Below are positions 40,985 to 47,273 of a stretch of 64,000 nucleotides of DNA, in pieces. The notes beneath the pieces were generated by a model, which was given only the letters and a program-made list of their open reading frames with translations, was not told the DNA's origin and searched no databases. Position numbers and translations under genes: made by a program. Origin of the DNA: Microbacterium maritypicum MF109 (GTDB taxonomy: Bacteria; Actinomycetota; Actinomycetes; Actinomycetales; Microbacteriaceae); NCBI RefSeq assembly GCF_000455825.1, contig NZ_ATAO01000250.1, forward strand, positions 1-64,000, written 5' to 3'. Numbering within the stretch: position 1 is the first letter of the stretch; each line of letters starts with the position of its first letter.

Positions 40985-41843
40985 GCAGACGGCGCGGTCC
41001 GAGCAGACCGCCACCCGCATACGTGCACTCGGCACCCGCTGGCTGGGTGTGGGGCTCGCGACCGTCATCTCGGTCGTCACCCTCGGCCTCGGTCTCACGG
41101 GGCGTCTCAACCTCTACATCAGCCCGGAGTCGGTGTGGTTCGCCTGCACCGCCGCGGTCGTGACTCTGGCCGGAGCGATCTGGTCGTGCACCCTCCCGTT
41201 GGGGGAGGAGAGCGACCACGGCCACGACCACGGGCCTGTGCCCGCTCCCGCAGTCCACGGTGATCACGACGGTGCGGATCACGACGGTGCGGATCACGAC
41301 GGTGCTGATCACGATGGTGCCCCGGCCTCCTCTCGCCGCGCGCTCGCCGGAGTCGCGGCCGTCGCCGGCGGAGTCATCGCCTCGGGTGTCGTCGTGGCGG
41401 GTCTCGTCCTGCCGCCGGCCTCCCTGTCGGTCGAGCTCGCGATGTCGCGCGCGGGAGAGCAGAGCGCATTGTTCGCCGGCGCGGACTCGGTCGCTCTCGG
41501 CGTGGCCGACACGTCGACGTTCGGCGTCGGCGACTGGGCGAGTGTCTTCACGGCGGCGACGAACACGGCCGCCTACGACGGCGCCGCGGTGAAGCTCACG
41601 GGCTTCGTGACGCCGGGCGCGTCGGGAGACGACGGTGTGAACCTGACCCGTCTGGTCATCACGCATTGCGTGATCGATGCGCAGACCGCCGTTCTGCCCG
41701 TCGATGTGAAGCCCGACGAGTACGCGACCGGCCAATGGGTCGAGATCACCGGCACCGTGCGCGCGGATGCCGACGGCAAGCTCCGCATCGAGCCGACCGA
41801 TGTCGTCGCGATCGATGAGCCGGGAGACCCCTATGAGTACTGA
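40977..41843 (+). CDS. TIGR03943-family permease partner with His/Asp repeats
   Basis: A 288-residue membrane protein with two N-terminal segments (about 20-75), a third at about 120-145, and an extracytoplasmic C-terminal domain. Between segments 2 and 3 lies a metal-binding linker, HDHGPVPAPAVHGDHDG, then three further DHDGA units encoded by a 15-base tandem repeat. TTG 40977 overlaps the DUF318 stop by 8 bases. It is predicted to work with the DUF318 permease. Confidence 0.88.
   Translation: MSEQTARSEQTATRIRALGTRWLGVGLATVISVVTLGLGLTGRLNLYISPESVWFACTAAVVTLAGAIWSCTLPLGEESDHGHDHGPVPAPAVHGDHDGADHDGADHDGADHDGAPASSRRALAGVAAVAGGVIASGVVVAGLVLPPASLSVELAMSRAGEQSALFAGADSVALGVADTSTFGVGDWASVFTAATNTAAYDGAAVKLTGFVTPGASGDDGVNLTRLVITHCVIDAQTAVLPVDVKPDEYATGQWVEITGTVRADADGKLRIEPTDVVAIDEPGDPYEY
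41262..41321 (+). repeat. Four 15-base units encoding DHDGA
   Basis: GATCACGACGGTGCG is repeated at 41262, 41277, 41292 and 41307, the last two with one and two changes. Each unit encodes Asp-His-Asp-Gly-Ala. Near-identical DNA suggests recent slippage expansion of the metal-binding linker. Confidence 0.9.
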
Positions 41844-43737
41844 CGACGAGCGCCCAGAGGTGCCCGCCGTCCCGCGCACCCGCGCGGAGATGCGTGCAGC
41901 GCGAGAAGCTGCCGAAGCGGCGGAGGCCGAGCGGATCGACCGCGCGGTGGCGTCTGCCGACCATGTCGCACCGCCCGCCGACCAGCCCACCCCGGCCGAT
42001 CGGCCGGGCGATCAGCAACCTGCCGGTGCAGACGAAGCGGCTGCGCGCGAGGCGGCTGCGCGTGAAGCCGCTGCTCGTGAAGCCGCGGTCCGTGAGGCAG
42101 GTGACCGTGAGGTCGCGGAGCAGGAGGCCGCCGCCCGCAAGATGGCCGCCTTCGAGGCTGCGGCGCGCGAGGATGCGGAGGCGACCGCTCTTCCGCCCGT
42201 CCCCCTCGCGACCGAACCCGTGTTCGTCGGCGCCGCACCGGAACCCGTCGTCGAGAGCGCGGTGGCCGGTGCAGCGGCCGGTGCGGCGGCACAGGACGCG
42301 ACAGCGGACCCGTATGCGCCGCCGATCCCCCGCGCCGCCGCCGAGCGCCGGGTCCCGCCCCCGCCGGGGAGCCGACGCCGGTTCGTGCTCACGGTTGCCG
42401 CGGTCCTCGGGGTGCTCGTCGTCGTCGGGACGGGGTTGGGCATCGCCAGCCTCCTTCAGGGCCCGCGCATCAGCGATGTGCAGGTCGATGCGGCACAGGC
42501 GATCGAATCGTCCGGCAGCCGCGTGATCCTCACTGCGAACCAGGCACTCGCCGACATCGACCCGGCGCAGGTCACGGTCGAGCCGGAGGTGCCCTTCACG
42601 GTGGATGCCTCGGGGCGCGGCGTGGGCGTGCGATTCACGGTCCCGCTCGACGACTCGACCGAGTACACGGTCCGTGTCGCCGATGTGGTCGGTGCCGGCG
42701 GTGGCCCGAAGACGACGCTGACCACGAGCTTCACGACGCCGCCGTCGAACATCTTCCTGCTGCGTCGCGATGTCGCGGGCAAGGACAAGATCTTCCTCAC
42801 CGACCTCAGCGGCGAGAAGGCCGTCCCGGTCTTCGAGCACGACAAGATCAACGACTTCCGCGCGACCTCCACGCAGCTCGTGGTGTCGGTCGAGGAGGAC
42901 GACGGGTCCCGCCTGCTCGTGATGGACCGCGACGGCAAGAACCAGCGCGAGCTCACTCTTCCCGGTGAGGGATACGTGGGCGCGATCCAGGTCTCCGAAC
43001 GCGGCGGCCTCGTCGGCTACAGCTACTCCGACAAGGAGCTCAGCGACACCGAGGGGCGTGCGAGCGTGCTGGTCACCCAGTCGCTGAGCGGCGATGACGA
43101 CCCGCAGATCATCGAGGTCGCCGGCGCCGAGGCGAGCGTCTTCGTCTGGCAGTTCGTGCCCGACAGCGCAGCCGTGCTGTTCATCGACTTCGACGGAGCC
43201 CTCTCGCTCGTCGACCGTTCGACCGACACGGGTGTGCAGTCCCTCGGCCTCGCGGCCACCATCCAGGGGATCTCCCGCGGCACCTACACGGCGATCGTCG
43301 AACGGCTCGACGGCGCCGTGGTCGAACTCAACCTCGCAGACGGGTCGGAGCAGCCGCTCGCGGCATCCGATCCCGACTACGGGACGGCGAGCTCGATCAC
43401 GCCGTATCCCGGTGGCACGTTGCGCCACGTGATCGCTCGCGACGACGAGGGGCTGCCGATCGGACAGGTGGTCGTGCGCGTCAACGACGACGGCGCGGCG
43501 ACCCCGCTGGTCGAGGTCGGATCCACGGACTCGATCCTGCAGGCCTGCGCGTCGCCGAGCGGCCAGTACGCCGCCGTCGTCGTCGCTCCCGACCTGGCGA
43601 ACAACGCCTACGACGGGATGCTGCTGCCGCTGCCCGAGAACGTCGAGACCCACCTGATCGACATGGCTTCCGGCAAGGAGATCGTCGCCCTCACCGGCTT
43701 CGACGCCTCGTGGTGCCAGACGGCTCCGCGCTTCTGA
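41833..43737 (+). CDS. Single-pass membrane protein with extracytoplasmic beta-propeller-like region
   Basis: A 634-residue protein of unknown function. Residues 1-180 are charged and Ala-rich, with four EAAAR pentads from a 15-base repeat (42034-42093). One membrane segment follows at about 190-212 (LTVAAVLGVLVVVGTGLGIA). Residues 215-310 resemble an Ig-like domain (ISDVQVDAAQAIESSGSR), and 315-634 contain repeating propeller-like strands (DKIFLTDLSGEKAVPVFEHD). I chose ATG 41833, overlapping the preceding stop by 11 bases. The overlap suggests cotranscription with the zinc cluster. Confidence 0.8.
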   Translation: MSTDDERPEVPAVPRTRAEMRAAREAAEAAEAERIDRAVASADHVAPPADQPTPADRPGDQQPAGADEAAAREAAAREAAAREAAVREAGDREVAEQEAAARKMAAFEAAAREDAEATALPPVPLATEPVFVGAAPEPVVESAVAGAAAGAAAQDATADPYAPPIPRAAAERRVPPPPGSRRRFVLTVAAVLGVLVVVGTGLGIASLLQGPRISDVQVDAAQAIESSGSRVILTANQALADIDPAQVTVEPEVPFTVDASGRGVGVRFTVPLDDSTEYTVRVADVVGAGGGPKTTLTTSFTTPPSNIFLLRRDVAGKDKIFLTDLSGEKAVPVFEHDKINDFRATSTQLVVSVEEDDGSRLLVMDRDGKNQRELTLPGEGYVGAIQVSERGGLVGYSYSDKELSDTEGRASVLVTQSLSGDDDPQIIEVAGAEASVFVWQFVPDSAAVLFIDFDGALSLVDRSTDTGVQSLGLAATIQGISRGTYTAIVERLDGAVVELNLADGSEQPLAASDPDYGTASSITPYPGGTLRHVIARDDEGLPIGQVVVRVNDDGAATPLVEVGSTDSILQACASPSGQYAAVVVAPDLANNAYDGMLLPLPENVETHLIDMASGKEIVALTGFDASWCQTAPRF

Positions 43738-43738
43738 G

Positions 43739-44527
43739 ATGACGGACGGTTCCGACCTCCTCCGCGGCGTCGACCTGCCGCACGAAAGCCTGCGCCGTGC
43801 CGTCCGTGCAGACCTGAGCGCCTCTGCGGTCGACGTCGCACCGCGCCTGCTCGGAGGCGAGCTGCGCACGGTCGTCGCGATCGGGAGCGACTCCGTTCCC
43901 GTCGAGGTGCGGTTGCGCATCACGGAGGTCGAGGCGTACCACGGGCAGGGCACGGGCGAGATCCCCGATCCGGGTTCTCATGCGCGCATGGGGCGCACGG
44001 CCCGCAACTCCACGATGTGGGGCGAGCCGGGTCACCTGTACGTGTACCTGAGCCACGGCATCCACTCGTGCGTGAACGTCGTGTGCGGCCCTGAAGGGCA
44101 GGGCGACGGCGTGCTGCTCCGGGCGGGCGAGATCGTGAGCGGCACGGAGGCGGCGGCCCTCCGACGTGGCGTCGCGCTTCCCCTTCGGCGCACGACGCTG
44201 CGGGACCTCGCCCGCGGGCCGGGTCGTCTCGGACAGGCGGTGGGATTGCGGCATCCCGTGCACGACGGGATCGACGCGATCACGGGTGGGGAGCGTCGCG
44301 GAGCACGAGCCGAGCTGTGGCTGGGTCCGCAGCGGGACGACGTGGCCAGCGGTCCGCGCGTCGGTGTCGCCGGCGTCGCCGGGACCGCGGCTTTCCCGTG
44401 GCGCTTCTGGATCGACGCGGACCCGACGGTGTCGCCGTTCCGATGGGGCAGGGGCGCGGCCGAGGCTGCTGCCGAACTCGCTTCGGGGGAGCCGGGATCG
44501 ACCGGGTCGGCGCCCGTGCTAAACTGA
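43739..44527 (+). CDS. DNA-3-methyladenine glycosylase (AAG/MPG type)
   Basis: A 262-residue base-excision repair enzyme that removes alkylated purines. Motifs: RITEVEAYHGQG with the catalytic Glu, SHARMGRTARNSTMWG, and HLYVYLSHGIHSCVNVV. The 3' end contains the -35/-10 of the ribosomal protein operon that follows. It starts 1 base after the stop of the preceding gene. Confidence 0.93.
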   Translation: MTDGSDLLRGVDLPHESLRRAVRADLSASAVDVAPRLLGGELRTVVAIGSDSVPVEVRLRITEVEAYHGQGTGEIPDPGSHARMGRTARNSTMWGEPGHLYVYLSHGIHSCVNVVCGPEGQGDGVLLRAGEIVSGTEAAALRRGVALPLRRTTLRDLARGPGRLGQAVGLRHPVHDGIDAITGGERRGARAELWLGPQRDDVASGPRVGVAGVAGTAAFPWRFWIDADPTVSPFRWGRGAAEAAAELASGEPGSTGSAPVLN

Positions 44528-44557
44528 CTCTTTGTCTGCGCACACTCCTGTGCGCAG
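44498..44557 (+). promoter_or_regulatory. Promoter and leader hairpin of rpmB-rpmG-rpsN
   Basis: TCGACC (44498-44503), 16 bases, TAAACT (44520-44525) form a likely promoter inside the end of the glycosylase gene. The leader then starts with a perfect hairpin, CTGCGCACA (44536-44544), CTCC, TGTGCGCAG (44549-44557). The untranslated leader is about 135 bases, long enough for feedback control by a ribosomal protein. No Zur-like box is visible. Confidence 0.55.
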
Positions 44558-44666
44558 TTCGCGTGCTTCCCCTTCTGCGGCCGAGAGATCGGCGGGTCGT
44601 GGTTGCGTGCAGACAAGGGATCTTGGGTGGGGCCGTCCGGCCTCACGGTATAGAAGGAGTCACATC

Positions 44667-44903
44667 ATGGCAGCAGTGTGCCAGGTGACCGGAGCTGTTC
44701 CCGGCTTCGGACACAATGTCTCGCACTCGCACCGCCGGACGAAGCGCCGCTTCGACCCGAACGTGCAGAAGAAGACGTATTTCGTTCCCTCGCTCGGTCG
44801 TAAGATCACGCTCAACGTGTCCGCCAAGGGCATCAAGGTGATCGACGTCCGTGGCATCGAGAACGTGGTCAAGGACCTCCAGGCGAAGGGTGTGAAGCTC
44901 TAA
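44667..44903 (+). CDS. rpmB: 50S ribosomal protein L28
   Basis: A 78-residue ribosomal protein (MAAVCQVTGAVPGFGHNVSH at the start, RRTKRRFDPNVQ). The zinc-binding form has CxxC near the N-terminus; here only one Cys remains (CQVTG), so this is the zinc-independent form. GAAGGAG precedes ATG 44667. Its stop overlaps the rpmG start (TAATG). Confidence 0.97.
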   Translation: MAAVCQVTGAVPGFGHNVSHSHRRTKRRFDPNVQKKTYFVPSLGRKITLNVSAKGIKVIDVRGIENVVKDLQAKGVKL

Positions 44904-45073
44904 TGGCCAAGAAGGCTCAGGACGTACGTCCGATCATCAAGCTGCGTTCGACGGCAGGTACGGGATACACGTACGTGACCAAGAAGAACCGCCGCAACAC
45001 CCCCGACCGCCTCGTGCTCAAGAAGTACGACCCGGTCATCCGTCAGCACGTCGAATTCCGAGAGGAGCGTTGA
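44903..45073 (+). CDS. rpmG: 50S ribosomal protein L33
   Basis: A 56-residue protein (VRPIIKLRSTAGTGYTYVTK, then NRRNTPDRLVLKKYDP). It has no cysteine, so it is the zinc-independent form. It starts at ATG 44903, sharing one base with the rpmB stop, and ends 3 bases before rpsN. Confidence 0.96.
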   Translation: MAKKAQDVRPIIKLRSTAGTGYTYVTKKNRRNTPDRLVLKKYDPVIRQHVEFREER

Positions 45074-45076
45074 TCA

Positions 45077-45382
45077 ATGGCTAAGAAGAGCAAGATCGCT
45101 CGCAACGAGCAGCGCAAGGTCATCGTCGAGCGTTACGCCGAGCGTCGCGCCGAGCTGAAGAAGACCCTGGTCGACCCGAACGCCACCGACGAGGCCCGCG
45201 AGGCCGCACGCGTCGGCCTGCAGAAGCTGCCGCGCAACGCGTCGCCGGCTCGCGTGCGTTCGCGCGACGTCATCGACGGCCGCCCCCGTGGTGTCCTCAC
45301 GAAGTTCGGCATCTCGCGTGTCCGCTTCCGTGACATGGCGCACCGTGGCGAGCTGCCCGGCGTGACCAAGTCGAGCTGGTAA
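45077..45382 (+). CDS. rpsN: 30S ribosomal protein S14
   Basis: A 101-residue long-form S14 without the CxxC pairs of the about 61-residue zinc form. Motifs: LQKLPRNASPARVRSRDV and GRPRGVLTKFGISRVRFRDM. In Streptomyces and mycobacteria such zinc-free L28/L33/S14 sets are induced by zinc lack. This operon lies 3 kb from a zinc-uptake locus but lacks an evident Zur box. A 17-bp terminator follows. Confidence 0.97.
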   Translation: MAKKSKIARNEQRKVIVERYAERRAELKKTLVDPNATDEAREAARVGLQKLPRNASPARVRSRDVIDGRPRGVLTKFGISRVRFRDMAHRGELPGVTKSSW

Positions 45383-45397
45383 GTCTCAGCAGACAGC

Positions 45398-45435
45398 CGA
45401 AAGGGGCGAGGATCTTCGGATCCTCGCCCCTTTCG
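45398..45435 (+). terminator. Strong terminator of the ribosomal protein operon
   Basis: A perfect 17-bp stem (45398-45414 with 45419-45435) closed by a C(TTCG)G tetraloop lies 16 bases past the rpsN stop. The stem begins CGAAAGGGGCGAGG. TTCG loops are exceptionally stable in RNA. Confidence 0.92.
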
Positions 45436-45462
45436 CGTCTCCACCCTCACGTTCGCTCCGCG

Positions 45463-45511
45463 CCTCTGTCTCCTCTGTCTCCTGTCTCCTGTCTCCTGTC
45501 ACCTCTGTCTC
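45463..45511 (+). repeat. Pyrimidine-rich heptamer repeat after rpsN
   Basis: Repeats of about 7 bases, TCTCCTG and TCTCCTC variants, run for about 49 bases with C, T and a few G only on this strand apart from one A. They lie between the rpsN terminator and copy B of the 69-base element, in the 313-base gap 45383-45695. No gene is visible in that gap. Confidence 0.7.
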
Positions 45512-45528
45512 GTGAAGCGCCACGCGAA

Positions 45529-45597
45529 GGGCGGACTTCTCGCTGATAGGCGGACTTCGGTGATGGGGTTCGCCGCCCATCACGAGGAAGTCCGCCC
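45529..45597 (+). repeat. Copy B of the 69-base symmetric heptamer element
   Basis: GGGCGGA (45529-45535), 12 bases, AGGCGGA (45548-45554), 17 bases, GCCGCCC (45572-45578), 12 bases, TCCGCCC (45591-45597). Here the outer arms extend to 11 bp (GGGCGGACTTC with GAAGTCCGCCC), and an inner stem TGATGGG/CCCATCA forms as well. It lies upstream of the DUF559 gene, and copy C lies just after that gene. Confidence 0.8.
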
Positions 45598-45695
45598 GAA
45601 GACTGCCCCTGCACAGCGAGTAGCCACTGCTAAGGAGTGAACAGAGGGCGGATCTGTGGCGCTGCGGGGCCGTCGAGGCGCGGCAGGCTCGAGGC

Positions 45696-46520
45696 ATGGA
45701 TGTCGTGCGCGCCCTCACAGCCAGGAACGGGATCGCGCGGGTCGTCACCATGCGCCGAGCGGGGGTCACCGAGCACGCGCTGCGGCAAGCGGTGCGCGCA
45801 GGGGCGGTGGTCTCGGTGTGCCGGGGGTGGGTGGGGCTCCCCGGTGCGGACCCGATGCTCGTCGCGGCGGCGAAGCGAGGAGTCGTGCTCAGTTGCGTCA
45901 CCGTTGCCGCGCGGAAGGATCTGTGGGTGACGGCCGTATCGCGACCGCACCTGGCGGCACCCCCGAAGTCCGGTCACGCGAAGGATGCTCGTGGGGTCGT
46001 GCACTGGAGCCGGCCGATCTTCCCTCGAGATCCGGATCTGCTCGAGGACTCGATCGAGAACGCGCTCGTGCTCGTGGCGCGCTGTCAGCCATATGAAGAT
46101 GCGCTCGCGACCTGGGAGTCCGCGATGCGGGCAGGGGCCGTGGACCCCGACGTGCTCGAACGGGCACCCCTGCCGCCGGCGGCGAGGCGGCTCCTGGGCG
46201 ACGCCCGTCCCTTCGCCGACGCGGGGACGGAGACCATCTTCCGCACGCGGATGGCATGGCTGGACCTGCCGATCACGCCGCAGGTCTGGATCATCGGGCA
46301 CCGAGTGGACTTCTTGATCGGCGAACGACTCGTCGTGCAGATCGACGGTGGGCATCATGTCGGACCCCAACGCACGAGCGATATCGCGCACGACGTCGAG
46401 CTGATGCTCCGCGGCTATCACGTGATCCGCATCGGCTACGACCAGCTCATGAACCACTGGGCGGACGTGCAGAGCCTGATCCTGGCTGCGATCGCTCAGC
46501 GCCTCCATCTCGCGCGCTGA
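45696..46520 (+). CDS. DUF559 (Vsr-like endonuclease fold) protein with AbiEi-like N-terminus
   Basis: A 274-residue protein. The N-terminal about 60 residues look like a winged helix of the AbiEi/type IV antitoxin class (GIARVVTMRRAGVTEHALRQ). The C-terminal DUF559 domain at about 185-270 has TETIFRTRM, HRVDFLIGERLVVQIDGGHH and DVELMLRGYHVIRIGYDQLM, matching the acidic and His positions of the Vsr-like nuclease fold. Activity is unproven in this family. It is flanked by copies B and C of the 69-base element and may be an accessory insertion between rpsN and the HU gene. Confidence 0.85.
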   Translation: MDVVRALTARNGIARVVTMRRAGVTEHALRQAVRAGAVVSVCRGWVGLPGADPMLVAAAKRGVVLSCVTVAARKDLWVTAVSRPHLAAPPKSGHAKDARGVVHWSRPIFPRDPDLLEDSIENALVLVARCQPYEDALATWESAMRAGAVDPDVLERAPLPPAARRLLGDARPFADAGTETIFRTRMAWLDLPITPQVWIIGHRVDFLIGERLVVQIDGGHHVGPQRTSDIAHDVELMLRGYHVIRIGYDQLMNHWADVQSLILAAIAQRLHLAR

Positions 46521-46545
46521 TCCTCGCACCTCTGCACACCGCGAC

Positions 46546-46614
46546 GGGCGGAGAACTCCCCGTCGGGCGGAACCACTCAGGAACATCCTCCGCCCATCGG
46601 CGAGGACTCCTCCC
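46546..46614 (+). repeat. Copy C of the 69-base symmetric heptamer element
   Basis: GGGCGGA (46546-46552), 12 bases, GGGCGGA (46565-46571), 17 bases, TCCGCCC (46589-46595), 12 bases, TCCTCCC (46608-46614). It starts 25 bases past the DUF559 stop, in the 377-base gap 46521-46897. All three copies share the orientation in which TCCGCCC or GCCGCCC is followed by AT. Confidence 0.8.
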
Positions 46615-46897
46615 CACGGGGGGGGCATGGGGGTGTGGGGGACGGGGAGGACCGCGTCGCGCCGGCTTTCGCGCGCACGTCCAGCGCCGTGATCAAGGCG
46701 CACCGGCCCCGTTGAGGGCCTTGGTTTCTGTGACTGGAGTGACAAAAGTGACGCGACACGCCCAGTAATTGCCCAAAACCCGCGAAATGACGCGGAAATG
46801 AGGGTGGTGGTTGGTACATTCGAGGCGGTCGCTAGACCAGGAGCACCCGCTCCGATACCCACAACGATGCGACGGGATCTCGTCGCTGGAGGATGAC
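46615..46897 (+). promoter_or_regulatory. Upstream region of the HU gene
   Basis: After element copy C there is a G-run (46617-46626 region, up to 8 G) and a G-rich stretch to about 46650. The only -10-like sequence I can point to is TACATT (46815-46820), leaving a leader of about 70 bases with TGGAGG before ATG 46898. I find no convincing -35 and no gene here. Confidence 0.35.
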
Positions 46898-47185
46898 ATG
46901 GCTGACAAGTCCATCACCAAGACCGAGCTCGTCGCGAGCATCGCAAGCGCCACGGGCCAGAGCCAGGCCACCGTCTCCGGTGTCCTCGACTCGCTGTTCG
47001 CCACGGTCTCCGACGCTGTTGCCAAGGGCAGCAAGGTCTCCATCCCGGGCTGGATCTCCTTCGAGCAGGTCGACACCGCTGCTCGCACGGGCCGCAACCC
47101 GCAGACCGGCGCCGAGATCAAGATCCCGGCCGGCAAGCGCGTCAAGGTGACCGCTGGTTCCAAGCTCAAGGCTGCCGTCAAGTAA
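46898..47185 (+). CDS. hup: HU-family nucleoid protein
   Basis: A 95-residue histone-like DNA-binding protein. Residues 1-45 form the helical dimer body (MADKSITKTELVASIASATG); the DNA-clamping arm is RTGRNPQTGAEIKIPAGKRV. It lacks the long Lys/Pro/Ala tail of mycobacterial HupB, so it is the short form. GGAGG lies 6-7 bases before ATG 46898 and a strong terminator follows. Confidence 0.96.
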   Translation: MADKSITKTELVASIASATGQSQATVSGVLDSLFATVSDAVAKGSKVSIPGWISFEQVDTAARTGRNPQTGAEIKIPAGKRVKVTAGSKLKAAVK

Positions 47186-47201
47186 TTCGACCGCACCTCT
47201 T

Positions 47202-47237
47202 CGAAGGCCGCTCCCGTTCCGACGGGAGCGGCCTTCG
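47202..47237 (+). terminator. Terminator of the HU gene
   Basis: CGAAGGCCGCTCCCGT (47202-47217) pairs perfectly with ACGGGAGCGGCCTTCG (47222-47237) over a TCCG loop, followed by TGCTTTCT. Confidence 0.9.
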
Positions 47238-47273
47238 TGCTTTCTCACCGCCGGTCGCGCCTAGGCTGGAGGG

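Noticed and set aside
44528..44666. Zur box in the rpmB leader.
   Set aside because: I looked for a TAATG/CATTA-type dyad and found only the GC-rich hairpin at 44536-44557.
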